From contig NC_019751.1 in assembly GCF_000317435.1 (NCBI RefSeq), positions 5,704,001 through 5,768,000 on the forward strand: a DNA stretch of 64,000 bases, given 5' to 3'. The notes beneath the pieces are model-generated. The model was not told the DNA's origin, did no database searches, and saw nothing but the letters and a program-made list of their open reading frames with translations. A program made the position numbers and the translations under genes. The stretch comes from Calothrix sp. PCC 6303. Its GTDB lineage: Bacteria; Cyanobacteriota; Cyanobacteriia; Cyanobacteriales; Nostocaceae. Below are positions 28,498 through 37,818 of the stretch, in pieces (the first letter of the stretch is position 1; each line of letters begins with the position of its first letter).

Positions 28498-29205
28498 TTA
28501 AACTTTGGCTAATTCGGGTACAGGACGCTTGCTGTTACGAATTGCGTGGATTGCCTCTTTATAGTCAGGTGTGTTGTAGACAGCAGAACCTGCAACAATT
28601 GCGTTAGCACCAGCTTCCAAAACTTGCCAAGTGTTATTAGCTTTCAATCCCCCATCAACTTCAATCCAGGGATCTAAACCACGTTCGTCACACATTTGAC
28701 GCAACTGGCGAATTTTTGGAACTACAGTGGGGATGAAGCTTTGACCACCGAAACCGGGGTTAACACTCATAATTAAAACTAGGTCGCATAAATCGAGAAC
28801 ATTCTCAATCAAACTTAAAGGTGTTCCGGGATTAAGAACAACACCGGCTTGTTTACCAAGTTCTCTAATTAAACCAAGAGTACGGTGTAAATGAGGAGAA
28901 GCATTATGCTCACAATGTACTGAGATGATATCAGCACCTGCTTTAGCGAAATCAGCAACATATTTTTCTGGTTCCACAATCATCAAATGGACATCCAGAA
29001 TTTTCTTTGTTACTGGGCGAATCGCTTCCACTACCAGAGGACCTATGGTTATATTAGGTACAAAGCGACCATCCATAACATCAACGTGAATCCAGTCTGC
29101 TCCTGCTTCATCAACAGCGCGAACTTCTTCACCTAAACGACTGAAATCAGCCGACAAAATTGATGGAGAGATTACAATGGGCTTCTTGGAAGATGTTTGG
29201 GTCAT
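28498..29205 (-). CDS. rpe: ribulose-phosphate 3-epimerase
   Basis: A 235-residue TIM-barrel enzyme that interconverts ribulose 5-phosphate and xylulose 5-phosphate in the Calvin cycle and the pentose phosphate pathway. Visible family blocks are [16 protein letters not shown] (catalytic Ser/Asp region), [43 protein letters not shown] and [10 protein letters not shown]. The metal-binding His and Asp residues are all present. Length and start (ATG at 29205) are normal for cyanobacteria. Monocistronic here. Confidence 0.97.
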   Translation of the reverse strand: MTQTSSKKPIVISPSILSADFSRLGEEVRAVDEAGADWIHVDVMDGRFVPNITIGPLVVEAIRPVTKKILDVHLMIVEPEKYVADFAKAGADIISVHCEHNASPHLHRTLGLIRELGKQAGVVLNPGTPLSLIENVLDLCDLVLIMSVNPGFGGQSFIPTVVPKIRQLRQMCDERGLDPWIEVDGGLKANNTWQVLEAGANAIVAGSAVYNTPDYKEAIHAIRNSKRPVPELAKV

Positions 29206-29455
29206 GGCTAGTGATGTTCTAAAAGGATCTTAAATCTGTATGCATTGTAACAAAATGTAAGATATTTCTCACACTTCTTAATTAATTTTATCGTACATGG
29301 GGAATGTGGGATCGGGAATTGAAAATACTTGATGGATTTCCTGAAAGGATAGGGAGTTATATAATCACTTGTACAAATAGCTGTTATATGTAGGTGCTAC
29401 GAAAGCCACCTGTGACGACATATTCTTATTTTTAAACCAAATAATTATTCAAACA

Positions 29456-31036
29456 ATGGCAAAAAAACTAACTTCGATAATTTTGGGATTAAGTGCTTCG
29501 TTGGTGAGTATCCCAGCACTAGCTTTGGTATTTGAGAGTTCTTTGGGTAATAAAGGTATTGATGTCCTGAAATTTCAAAAAGCTCCTTATAATTTGAGTG
29601 GTCAGAAAATTGCCATTGGTCAGGTGGAAATTGGTCGTCCAGGTAAGTTTGGAATTGATAAATCTGTGTCTAAAAACCGTGCAGTCTCAGTTGCCGGGGT
29701 TTTTTTACGCAATGGTCCAGCAAAGTCGAATAATGCTGTAGACCCACATGCTTATAATGTTGCAGGTGTGATGGTGGGAAGAGATAAAGCTTTTCCAGGA
29801 ATTGCCCCCAATGCAAAATTGTATTCTTCGGCAGTTGGTTCTACCAAAACTCAGGCACAACCAGAAGAATGTTTGTCGGCACAGCACATAGCATTACAAA
29901 ATGGTGGTGATGTTCGGGCAATTAATTTTAGTTTTGGTGAACCTTTAAATCGAGATCCACGTCCAGATGCGACTTTGGATGGCAATGCATTGTTGACATT
30001 ATGTGTGGATTGGTCGAGCCGAGTACATAATGTTGTGTATGCGATCGCAGGAAACCAAGGAAAGGGTGGTATCCCCATTCCTACCGATAACTATAATGCC
30101 ATCAATGTGGCTTTTTCTTCCCGTCGTAATGGCATTTTTGATAAAGTTGACGTTTCTAACTTAGCTGCCATTAGTCCAGGTACAGCAACCAGATTAGCTG
30201 GGAAAGAATTAAATTTGGGTTCCCGACGTGGTATTAGTGTTTTGGCTCCCGGTAGCAATATTCGCTTACTCAATCCCGATGGTAAGGTAAACAAAGTTAC
30301 AGGTACAAGCTTTGCAGCACCTCATGTGGTGGGTACCATTGCCCTGTTGCAGGAATTTGGCGATCGCATGTTACGCAAAAAACAACCAAATTGGAATACT
30401 GCTTCCCGTCGTCATGAAGTTATGAAGGCTGTTTTACTCAATTCCACCGACAAAATCCAAGATGCTGGAAATGGTTTGCGTTTGGGAATGACAAGGACAA
30501 TCATTGATAAAAGTAATCAAGATTGGTTAACTTCTGATGCTTACAAAAGTTCAAAAATCCCTTTACATGCTCAAATGGGGGCAGGACACCTAAATGCATC
30601 CCGCGCTTATCAACAATTTAGCGCCGGACAATGGCAAGCCAATCAACCTGTACCCACTTTAGGATGGGACTATGGGACAGTGGAAGCTGGGAAAACAGTA
30701 GATTATTCCCTGTCGAAATCTTTAAAGGCTAATAGTTTTGTTTCCGTCACCCTAGCTTGGGATCGGTTTGTAGAACTGAATGATAAAAACAATAATCAAC
30801 AGTATGACTCTGGGGAAAGTTTTAGCGATCGCGGTCTGAATAATCTCGACTTATTCTTAGTTTCGGAAACTGGTACAACTACCATCTGTGCATCTGATAG
30901 CGACGTTGACAGCACAGAACATATTTTTTGTCCAGTCCCTAAAGCAGGTAAATATAAAATTCGTGTTCAATACCGTCAACAACTTAATCAGCCTCAACAA
31001 GAATACGCGATCGCATGGTGGACTGTTGGCGGTTAA
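29456..31036 (+). CDS. secreted subtilisin-fold (S8) protein lacking catalytic His and Asp
   Basis: A 526-residue exported protein with a signal peptide (residues 1-23, ending SIPALA). The subtilisin fold is clear: GTSFAAPHVVGT with Ser285 and the oxyanion-hole Asn200 in YAIAGNQGKGG. But the Asp motif reads GQVEIG (Glu58 in place of Asp), and the HGTHVAG motif reads HAYNVAG, so the catalytic His position is Asn101. It may be an inactive or mechanistically altered member. The last 150 residues form a beta-rich domain with a DKNNNQQYDSGE acidic loop that could bind calcium. Substrate or partner unknown. Confidence 0.82.
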   Translation: MAKKLTSIILGLSASLVSIPALALVFESSLGNKGIDVLKFQKAPYNLSGQKIAIGQVEIGRPGKFGIDKSVSKNRAVSVAGVFLRNGPAKSNNAVDPHAYNVAGVMVGRDKAFPGIAPNAKLYSSAVGSTKTQAQPEECLSAQHIALQNGGDVRAINFSFGEPLNRDPRPDATLDGNALLTLCVDWSSRVHNVVYAIAGNQGKGGIPIPTDNYNAINVAFSSRRNGIFDKVDVSNLAAISPGTATRLAGKELNLGSRRGISVLAPGSNIRLLNPDGKVNKVTGTSFAAPHVVGTIALLQEFGDRMLRKKQPNWNTASRRHEVMKAVLLNSTDKIQDAGNGLRLGMTRTIIDKSNQDWLTSDAYKSSKIPLHAQMGAGHLNASRAYQQFSAGQWQANQPVPTLGWDYGTVEAGKTVDYSLSKSLKANSFVSVTLAWDRFVELNDKNNNQQYDSGESFSDRGLNNLDLFLVSETGTTTICASDSDVDSTEHIFCPVPKAGKYKIRVQYRQQLNQPQQEYAIAWWTVGG

Positions 31037-31356
31037 AGAAGGCAGTAGGCAGTGGGCAGTAGGGGTGTTTTGAGATGGGGATACCCTACGGACAGCTTTT
31101 GGGGTCATCCGACTCCCAAAACGCCCTAACACACAAAAATCTGGAAGAGGGCGTGTTTCATAAATCAAACATGAGTCCTCAGCTGCTACGCAGCTAAATC
31201 CTATAAATTCAAAAATTATAACCTTTGTGGTGCGGGCAGCGTTCGATGGTTCCTGAGCCTGTCGGAACGAAGTGTACCGGAGGTCAGGACTGAGCGCTCA
31301 CGGCGAAGTCTTGCCCGCTTTAGATATACAAATTAGGCGCTTAACAGCTTATATCT
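31037..31356. other. repeat-containing intergenic region before the Nudix gene
   Basis: About 320 non-coding bases. It starts with a GGCAGTAGGCAGTGGGCAGT tandem block. It also holds a GTGGTGCGGGCA...CTTGCCCGC pair (31228-31318) whose ends are complementary, another dispersed-repeat type. No gene seen. Confidence 0.45.
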
Positions 31357-31917
31357 ATGAATAAACTTAAAAAATGGACAACATTAAAATCAGAGATGGT
31401 CTTAAACCATAATTGGTGTAAAGTTCGTCAGGATGAAATTCAGCTACCAAATGGTACAATCATTGATGATTTTTTTGTTCATATTAAGCCAGATGTTGCT
31501 CTAGTTTTGGCAATCACAGAAAACCAAGAAATCATCTTTGTTCAACAGTATCGTCATGCAATAGATGATTTTTTTATTGAACTACCAGCAGGAACTTTTA
31601 ACCCAGAACAAGAAAGCTCAGAAGAGGCAGCTTTGCGAGAATTGGAAGAAGAAACAGGATATATAGTCCAAGACATTCAAAAAATTGCAACCCTATACGA
31701 CCGACCAAGTAAAGATACAAATAAAACCCATCTATTTTTCGCCAAAAATGCAGTTCAGCTAGGTACAAGAAAGCTAGATGTGACAGAAGAAATAAAAATT
31801 ATCTTGATTCCGGTTGATCAAGTATTAGATAAAATTAATCAAGGTGAAATTTCTGTCATGGGAACAGTGACAGCGTTATTAATGGCATTAAATTTTGCCA
31901 TTTACAGCAGTTTTTAG
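31357..31917 (+). CDS. Nudix hydrolase (ADP-ribose pyrophosphatase-like)
   Basis: A 186-residue cytosolic Nudix protein. The Nudix box is readable as AGTFNPEQESSEEAALREL continuing EEETGY. It has one residue more than the standard G-x5-E-x7-RE-U-x-EE-x-G-U spacing, but the catalytic Arg-Glu and Glu-Glu pairs are intact. The flanks (FVQQYRHAIDDFFIELPAG and LYDRPSKDTNKTHLFFA) resemble the ADP-ribose/ADP-sugar pyrophosphatase group. The exact substrate is uncertain. The start is ATG at 31357. It stands alone between repeat-rich gaps. Confidence 0.88.
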   Translation: MNKLKKWTTLKSEMVLNHNWCKVRQDEIQLPNGTIIDDFFVHIKPDVALVLAITENQEIIFVQQYRHAIDDFFIELPAGTFNPEQESSEEAALRELEEETGYIVQDIQKIATLYDRPSKDTNKTHLFFAKNAVQLGTRKLDVTEEIKIILIPVDQVLDKINQGEISVMGTVTALLMALNFAIYSSF

Positions 31918-32401
31918 ACAACACCACCACAATACCTTACAAGGGTACTCCATAGGGACAAAGCCCGCCTCCACAGGCTTGGGAATGGGTGTAGAACTTA
32001 CTTTTTATATCAATTGAAAAAAAGAATACGACATACGGTAGCGCGAACAAATGTTCGCCCTCATCGACTAAACCTCGTCCATGATGAAACCCGGAGTTTT
32101 TTGAGCTATTCAAATGCGTCATTGCGACGTAAGGTAGACGCAAAGCGGCTTGTCGAAGACTAGCATAAGCCCGTAGGGCTGGCTACGCCTACTCAAAGTT
32201 TTGATGGAAAACTACAGTTCTCAAGATAGACGAGGTTTAAAATATTGATTTACATTTCTTAATTGAGAGTGGTCTAACCCCACACCTGTCAATTGTAAAT
32301 AAGCGTGAAAAAATGCATAAAATTTTCGTTATACACCCTATGGAATAGATAAGATACAAATCGAATGAAGCTACTACTTATTTTCACAGGAATCTTCGAC
32401 C
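31918..32401. other. intergenic region largely filled by repeats
   Basis: Non-coding. It contains ATTTACAGCAG at the Nudix stop and the full MITE-like element at 32069-32239, then about 160 AT-rich bases ahead of the next small gene. Confidence 0.45.
32069..32239. repeat. MITE-like repeat with perfect 11-bp inverted ends, copy 2
   Basis: TAAACCTCGTC at 32069-32079 and GACGAGGTTTA at 32229-32239 are exact reverse complements, bounding 171 bases without a gene. The left 60 bases match the element at 24586-24728 (GATGAAACCCGGAGTTTTTT, then ATTCAAATGCGTCATTGCG). No clear target duplication is visible. Confidence 0.7.
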
Positions 32402-32674
32402 ATGGAACTTATTGAAATCCTCGCTGCTGAAAATCTGCATCCTCAGACAGAAAATGTCACCACCACTGAGCAAACGCAAAGTTCAACATTTCCAGATTTA
32501 CGCTCACTGTCTGTACCTGATTACTTGATTGGATTATCAGTTTTATTACTTTTGTTAGCACTTATTTGTGAATTATTTCAAGTTGCAAAATACAAGTCAA
32601 AATCTCAAAGACTTTCTAACGTCGAATTACTAGAAAAAATTTGGAAAATGGAGGCTGCAAAGGTTAAAGAATGA
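32402..32674 (+). CDS. small single-pass membrane protein
   Basis: A 90-residue protein: a polar, Thr/Gln-rich N-terminus of about 35 residues, a strong membrane helix (YLIGLSVLLLLLALICELF, about residues 41-59) and a basic C-terminal tail (KYKSKSQR) that points to a cytoplasmic C-terminus. The last 20 residues form a charged helix. No recognised family. The ATG at 32402 lies about 10 bases after TCACAGGAATC, a weak ribosome site. Confidence 0.6.
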   Translation: MELIEILAAENLHPQTENVTTTEQTQSSTFPDLRSLSVPDYLIGLSVLLLLLALICELFQVAKYKSKSQRLSNVELLEKIWKMEAAKVKE

Positions 32675-33132
32675 TCTTTGCTGTAAAAATAAATAATGCT
32701 GTTGATTTTGCTAAAGCTAAAAAGTCGAATTTATCATAAAAAATAATCCCTTTCATAATAGAAAGGGAATTACAGCAGACTTTAACTTTATGACCTACAA
32801 AAATACCTCGCCCATGCTATTATGCACTCTCCCCTGGCTAAGGGGAAAGTTGGGGAGAGGTAGATCTCATATACTTGTAAAATGCTGTGTTTTGCTCTTC
32901 TGTAAGTGTTATGCTAAACCTTACACAAAAATTCGGGATTTGTCTTTTCTTTTTAATCGCAATGCTTTTGGGTAGTTCTAATCTTGATTTTATCCCAAAG
33001 TTCAAAAATTCAAGCTTAAAAACTATATTTATTCCCAAGTAAGCATTTTGAGCATAACAAGTAATAAAAAAACAATTATTTTGATTGAAAAAAATATTCC
33101 GATGACAGATATTTGCACCCTAATTGACCCAT
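32675..33132. other. intergenic region with the second dispersed-repeat copy
   Basis: About 460 bases. A hairpin-like AATAATCCCTTTC...GAAAGGGAATT (about 32743-32770) follows the small membrane protein and may act as its terminator. The second copy of the MITE-like repeat runs from about 32765 to 32886. The rest is AT-rich with no credible gene. Confidence 0.5.
32765..32886. repeat. dispersed repeat (MITE-like), copy 2
   Basis: AATTACAGCAG at the left and AAAATGCTGT at the right form rough inverted ends. The order of internal blocks matches the copy at 27690-27806, with about three quarters of positions alike by eye. Confidence 0.6.
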
Positions 33133-33414
33133 CTAACGCTCAAAAGAAATCGTAGTTTGCGATAGGAAATACTCAGCTTCTTGCAATGCGGAAGCACCGT
33201 TTGCACCATGAACTTCTGTTCTACCTCTGCTACGTATTTCTGTTTGTTGGAAGAAAAACTTTTTGAATCCTCTTCCTCTATTAAACATACGCGATCGCCC
33301 ACCAGATACTTCATCTAGTTCGTCGTCTGATAATTCGACTATCGATTCATCTAAAGATGCTTCTGACAGTTCTATTTCGGGATCTAGATTATTTGATTGA
33401 GTACGATCAAACAT
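33133..33414 (-). CDS. candidate RiPP/bacteriocin precursor with a double-glycine leader
   Basis: A 93-residue peptide. Residues 1-39 are acidic and end in VELSDDELDEVSGG, close to the LSxxELExVxGG cleavage motif of Nif11-type and other double-glycine leaders cut by PCAT transporters. The 54-residue remainder is strongly basic and aromatic at its start (RSRMFNRGRGFKKFFFQQ) and has no Cys, so lanthionine rings are excluded. AGAGG precedes the ATG by 7 bases. No maturase or transporter gene lies in the window, making it an orphan. A second frame over the same DNA (33120-33314) is a shadow. Confidence 0.6.
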   Translation of the reverse strand: MFDRTQSNNLDPEIELSEASLDESIVELSDDELDEVSGGRSRMFNRGRGFKKFFFQQTEIRSRGRTEVHGANGASALQEAEYFLSQTTISFER

Positions 33415-33689
33415 ACTATTGCCTCTTATCTAAGTTGAGTTTTTTGTGGTTGCTAGGTGGAAAACAAAGCTTATTTACTGATAGGGGTATCTTTTTGATT
33501 TTATGCATCCCCGTAAATACCTCATGTTAGCCGTTAAAGCAGAAAGGAAAGCGCATTCGATAAGTATCCAACGGGAAAATCTGTGTGAGGTAGTAGTCAA
33601 AACATGTCTAGCTTCACAAACTTACCTGAAACTTGCAACCAAGTTGATCAAGCGTGCGTCATCCGCATCATAACTTATCAATATTTTCT

Positions 33690-34940
33690 ATGAAATCTAA
33701 AACTACTATTTTGGCAATGCTAGGTTGCTTAACAATAGTTATTAATTCTGATCAAAATATTTTAGCTTCTACTCAAACCAAATTATCTCAAGTGCCATCT
33801 TCATGGACACGCACAGTCCCCAATATACCCAACAGCATCAGTGTGAATATTCGTCAAGATATGGCGAAACGGTTGAATCTGAAACTTGCAGATGTGCGGA
33901 TTGTCAAGACAGATAAAGGAACATTTGATAGTTGTTTGAGCCTGCCATTACCGAATGAAGGATGTAACGCAGTTGGATTACCGGGTTGGGTTGTAACTGT
34001 TGTCGGAGGGAAGCAGCGTTGGTTGTATCATGCTTTTGTACCTGAAGTTAAACACAATAATTTTCGTGTTAATTGGTTAGAAAGCTTGCCTAAAGATATT
34101 AAGCAAAAAGTAATTAATAACTCTACTTCATTAAGCGCACAGCAAGGAGGAAAGTTCAAAGTTACATCTGTTGAACCAAGGGTATGGAAAAGTAACTGTT
34201 TGGAACTTTCCACAACTGGTAAGCGTTGTAATTCCACAAAAACTCTGGGATGGTTGATTACCTTGAAGAATGATAAACCAGGTTTTATGGAGCCTTCACA
34301 ATGGGTATATCGCAGCGATTTAGATGGGAAGATCCTGGAATTAGATTTAGTTGCGAGTGTGGGGAATTTACCTAAAAAAACAACCATAGATATCTTGTCA
34401 GATGCCGCTAAACGCTCCCAAACTCAGCGCAATGCTTGGAAAGTTGATCAAATACAAGCTTTGCAATGGTCGAGTTATCGTGGTGGGGATGGTCCGTCTC
34501 AACCAATACAGGGAGCAGCTCCTGTCATGATTAATGCATTTGGTTGGAAAGTGCAAGTTTCATCCCTAGGGCAAAAGTGGGTGTACTATGTCACTCGTAA
34601 TGGATTTGACTTGGATGCTTTCAAAAGTATACCCCCTACCCTTATTGATGCAGCGATAAAAGCTGCGGTTGCACAAACTGGCAAATCACCGAATACTTTT
34701 AATGTTCATTGGGTTGATCAGGTGACTTGGGATGATACTTGCTTAGGTATAACCATTAATAAACCAGCTTGTGCAAAAACCCCTGTTCCTGGTTGGAGGA
34801 TTAATGTGATGGGACTAATACAGCAGGGTGGTGCTTCATCTGTCTTGTTTACTTTTCACAGTCGTTTAGATGGAGATGTGCGATTTAATGGTAGTAATCC
34901 TTGGCTTCCTCCTCCGGTAACTAATCCTGGTATGCGTTAA
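33690..34940 (+). CDS. secreted protein with repeated Cys-pair domains, function unknown
   Basis: A 416-residue exported protein from ATG 33690; a GTG at 33654 is in frame but would put 12 extra residues before the signal peptide. The mature part contains about four related modules of 80-90 residues. Three carry a D..C(L/I)......C pair followed by a GW and a beta strand, for example FDSCLSLPLPNEGCNAVGLPG, KSNCLELSTTGKRCNS and WDDTCLGITINKPACAK. The Cys pairs probably form small disulfide loops outside the cytoplasm. A Pro-rich tail ends the protein. I do not recognise the family. Confidence 0.7.
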   Translation: MKSKTTILAMLGCLTIVINSDQNILASTQTKLSQVPSSWTRTVPNIPNSISVNIRQDMAKRLNLKLADVRIVKTDKGTFDSCLSLPLPNEGCNAVGLPGWVVTVVGGKQRWLYHAFVPEVKHNNFRVNWLESLPKDIKQKVINNSTSLSAQQGGKFKVTSVEPRVWKSNCLELSTTGKRCNSTKTLGWLITLKNDKPGFMEPSQWVYRSDLDGKILELDLVASVGNLPKKTTIDILSDAAKRSQTQRNAWKVDQIQALQWSSYRGGDGPSQPIQGAAPVMINAFGWKVQVSSLGQKWVYYVTRNGFDLDAFKSIPPTLIDAAIKAAVAQTGKSPNTFNVHWVDQVTWDDTCLGITINKPACAKTPVPGWRINVMGLIQQGGASSVLFTFHSRLDGDVRFNGSNPWLPPPVTNPGMR

Positions 34941-34956
34941 AGAGGGGAATGGGTTT

Positions 34957-35556
34957 TTATTGGGAAGTCACTGAATTTACAACTTGGTTGCCGTGACTAC
35001 GAGGATCTTCTTGGTTATTTGGTGTTGTCACTGGTGCCGAAAATTTGGATATTTCACCTTTATTTTGAGCATAAGGAAGGGAAGAACCTGATATTAGTGC
35101 TTGGAGATTACTTGCCATAATTGTTCTGGGTTGATCTCCGATTGTCTCTGCTAGTGCTTCTCCTTTTTGATTTAGAAAAACAAAGTGGGGAATTCCATCC
35201 ACACGATAACGCAGCATCTCAGGCAACCACTTGGTGTTATCAACGTTGAGCATAACAAAGTTAATTTTGTTTCCGTACTCTTTTTCTAAGGTGGCAATAT
35301 CGGGTACCATTTTCTGGCAGACAGTACACCAGTTGGCATAAAATTCCACAAGGGAAGGTTTCCCGTTTGTTAGGGCAATATCATATGGTGTGGATTGTCG
35401 ATCTAGTTCAGCTAGAGTTGTGGTACTGGTTTGGGTTCGTAAACCGATAAATAAAGCTGCACTCAGGACAATTGCAACCATCGCAATTAAAAAATTTCTG
35501 ATACGCGAACCTGATGCTGTATTTGTTTGGGTATTAATCTGTGTGTCACCAGTCAT
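34957..35556 (-). CDS. txlA: membrane-anchored thioredoxin, TxlA/HCF164-like
   Basis: A 199-residue protein with one N-terminal membrane anchor (about residues 20-38) and a thioredoxin domain. The active site is WCTVC at residues 76-80, the cis-Pro is in GIPHFVFL, and FVMLNVDNTKWLPEM is the family's second conserved block. HCF164 and its cyanobacterial relatives work on the lumen side of the thylakoid, delivering reducing power for cytochrome b6f assembly. The C-terminal 40 residues are polar and disordered. The start is ATG at 35556. The gene converges with the secreted repeat protein 16 bases away. Confidence 0.88.
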   Translation of the reverse strand: MTGDTQINTQTNTASGSRIRNFLIAMVAIVLSAALFIGLRTQTSTTTLAELDRQSTPYDIALTNGKPSLVEFYANWCTVCQKMVPDIATLEKEYGNKINFVMLNVDNTKWLPEMLRYRVDGIPHFVFLNQKGEALAETIGDQPRTIMASNLQALISGSSLPYAQNKGEISKFSAPVTTPNNQEDPRSHGNQVVNSVTSQ

Positions 35557-36147
35557 AAGAGATTTATTGAGAATTATTAGGAATGATCTTCCCTTGTATT
35601 ATCATCTGCTGGACTCAATATGCGATCGCTAGTTGCCCAGAATCACTAATTATCTGGAATATAAACTACTGCCAACCATTATTCAGCTAGGCTTTCCCAT
35701 CTTAGGCAAATCACACGCATATTAAATACAGCAAATTGCATTCCAACGTCCCACATACTAAAAAATTAGAAGCTTACCATCGAATAGCCTGCCGACACAG
35801 GCTCAAATTCTCTTTACCAGAAAAAAGCTCTCATACCACAACTTCCTATAGATAATTTACATGGCAAATAAATCAAAACTAAGTCTTAAATGGAGGGGGA
35901 AACCACTCGGCTATTACTTCCAAAAGCATGATAGTTTGAAATAAGGAATATTAGAATTATCTCCCTTGAAAAATTAGTATCTTTAACAAATCTATTTGTG
36001 TCGCAAATCATTCATCCAGAATTTCTCGGAGAGCGATGTGTATGAGTTCAAACACAATTAATTGGATACTGTTTGTCAAGTGTGATATTTAGTGTTTGGA
36101 CTCGGCTAGCTTGTTATCGCTTTTAGCATTCAGTTAAGGAGAATTAC
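35557..36147. other. intergenic region upstream of txlA and the 36148 gene
   Basis: About 590 AT-rich bases between divergent genes, with one HIP1 site near 35622. I see no gene, RNA or strong hairpin in it. Confidence 0.4.
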
Positions 36148-36618
36148 ATGAGTCGTCTACTTTATGAAAGCTCGGTTTCATATCAAGGGTATCTCATCAT
36201 TCCTTTCATCTTTCAAAAAATTGATGGTTACAATATTTACTCCTATAAATTATTGTCCGAAATTCAACACCGTAGCCAATTACACAAATCGGAAAACCCT
36301 GGTGGTATCTACGGCAGTAGTATCGAAAATATAATTGATATTGCAAAAGAGTATTTGGATAGTAATTTAGAATTTGTTAGCAAGGAAGATTTTTTTCAAT
36401 CACGATACATCTATCGAAATAATTTAATCCTGATTTTACAAGAGGGCGACAGATATTATTATGATCACTATCCACCAGAATCTTTAAATAATATTGCCGC
36501 ACCAAAAGTATTTAGCTCTACCTATCAGTGTATCAACTGGATTAAGCAGGGGCTGGATGGATTAAATGCCCGACGCAAGGTATGGGATTCTAGCGAAAGA
36601 AAGCGGTCAGATTTTTAA
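36148..36618 (+). CDS. conserved-looking cytosolic protein of unknown function
   Basis: A 156-residue soluble protein without a signal peptide or membrane segment. It is rich in Tyr, Ile and Asn, with mixed alpha/beta character (YLIIPFIFQKIDGYNIYSYK, NLILILQEGDRYYYDHYPPE). AAGGAG lies 7 bases before the ATG at 36148, so translation is well supported. I do not recognise the family. The neighbours (prmC convergent, txlA divergent) give no clue. Confidence 0.65.
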   Translation: MSRLLYESSVSYQGYLIIPFIFQKIDGYNIYSYKLLSEIQHRSQLHKSENPGGIYGSSIENIIDIAKEYLDSNLEFVSKEDFFQSRYIYRNNLILILQEGDRYYYDHYPPESLNNIAAPKVFSSTYQCINWIKQGLDGLNARRKVWDSSERKRSDF

Positions 36619-36659
36619 AAAATCAAGATATACAAAATGTACAGTCGATTATAGTTAAA

Positions 36660-37556
36660 TCAACTGTACTTCTTGTTAGCGATCGCGTAACGCTCAATCC
36701 CCGCTAAATCCTGACGAATTTCGATGTTCTCATAACTACCTTGAGTTTCTAATAAACGGTAAATTGCCTCAGCCTGTCCTTGCATCATTTCCACCATCCA
36801 CAAACCACCATCTTCTAGGTAAGTGGGTGCCATCTCTACTAAATGACGGATATCATCTAAACCATCAATACCCCCATCTAGTGCTAAATGTGGTTCATGA
36901 TTGACAACTTCCGGCTGCAAGGTTAATACCGTCTCAGTAGGGATATATGGGGGATTGGATACCATAGCGGTTATTTTTCCCTTGAGATCAACTAAGGGTT
37001 CCCACCAAGAACCTTGGTAAAATTTAATTCGGTGTTCCAGTTGATGATCTCGCGCATTCTGTTGTGCGATCGCTAACGCATCAGAACTCACATCTACAGC
37101 ATGAAAAATCGCACCAGGGAAAGCACCCGCCAACCCTAATGCGATCGCACCGCTACCTGTACCCAAATCAACCCAATTCCCTTGATTTAACCCAGGATAA
37201 AGCTTTACCCTCTCTACAGCTAAATCAATTAAAAATTCTGTTTCTGGTCGAGGAATCAGCACCGCAGGGGAAACTCTGAGCCTAAATTGCCGCCATGGTG
37301 TGATTCCCGTTATGTACTGAACTGGTAAACGTTCAGTTAATCGTTTTTTCCACAACAGCTCCAAGTCTTCAAAAGGTAGCTGTAATTCAATTTGAGGTTG
37401 GTTTTTAAAGGATTCCAACCGCAAAGCTAAACGATCTAATTCAGTCACCTCCAGTAGCAACCAATCTATTTCTGCGGGTGGAATGTCAGATGCGATCGCA
37501 CTCTCTATCGCCACATTTCGCCACTCCCAAAGTCTGAAACCAGATACTACTCCCAT
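36660..37556 (-). CDS. prmC: peptide chain release factor N5-glutamine methyltransferase
   Basis: A 298-residue cytosolic SAM-dependent enzyme that methylates the Gln of the GGQ motif in release factors RF1 and RF2. The N-terminal helical domain (about residues 1-85) recognises the factor. The SAM site shows WVDLGTGSGAIALGLA. The catalytic NPPYIPTETV motif lies near residue 200. RPETEFLIDLAVE is another family block. The length is normal. The start is ATG at 37556 (MGVVSGFRLWEW), giving the usual cyanobacterial N-terminal extension. Confidence 0.95.
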   Translation of the reverse strand: MGVVSGFRLWEWRNVAIESAIASDIPPAEIDWLLLEVTELDRLALRLESFKNQPQIELQLPFEDLELLWKKRLTERLPVQYITGITPWRQFRLRVSPAVLIPRPETEFLIDLAVERVKLYPGLNQGNWVDLGTGSGAIALGLAGAFPGAIFHAVDVSSDALAIAQQNARDHQLEHRIKFYQGSWWEPLVDLKGKITAMVSNPPYIPTETVLTLQPEVVNHEPHLALDGGIDGLDDIRHLVEMAPTYLEDGGLWMVEMMQGQAEAIYRLLETQGSYENIEIRQDLAGIERYAIANKKYS

Positions 37557-37818
37557 TTTTAATTAGATATTACACCAAAGTGCTAACACTGTGTTTTTTT
37601 CGTTTTCAATAAACACCTAATCTTATCAGTAAAACGAAAGTTCAGCTTTTTTAGCCTGCTAACACAAGTTACACTCTCCGAAGCTACCATTGACAGTGCA
37701 ATATGTAATCTAGACGGTGGGGTTAGCAATCAAGATTGATCAACTACATAACCTTGAAACTGAGAATGCACAGAAACCAAACAATCTTCATCTCCTGCAT
37801 TCTACAACTTCTAACTCC

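Noticed and set aside
33120-33314. 64-codon minus-strand frame overlapping the leader-peptide gene
   Set aside because: It is a shifted frame of the same DNA; the 33414 start has a ribosome site and a recognisable leader motif.
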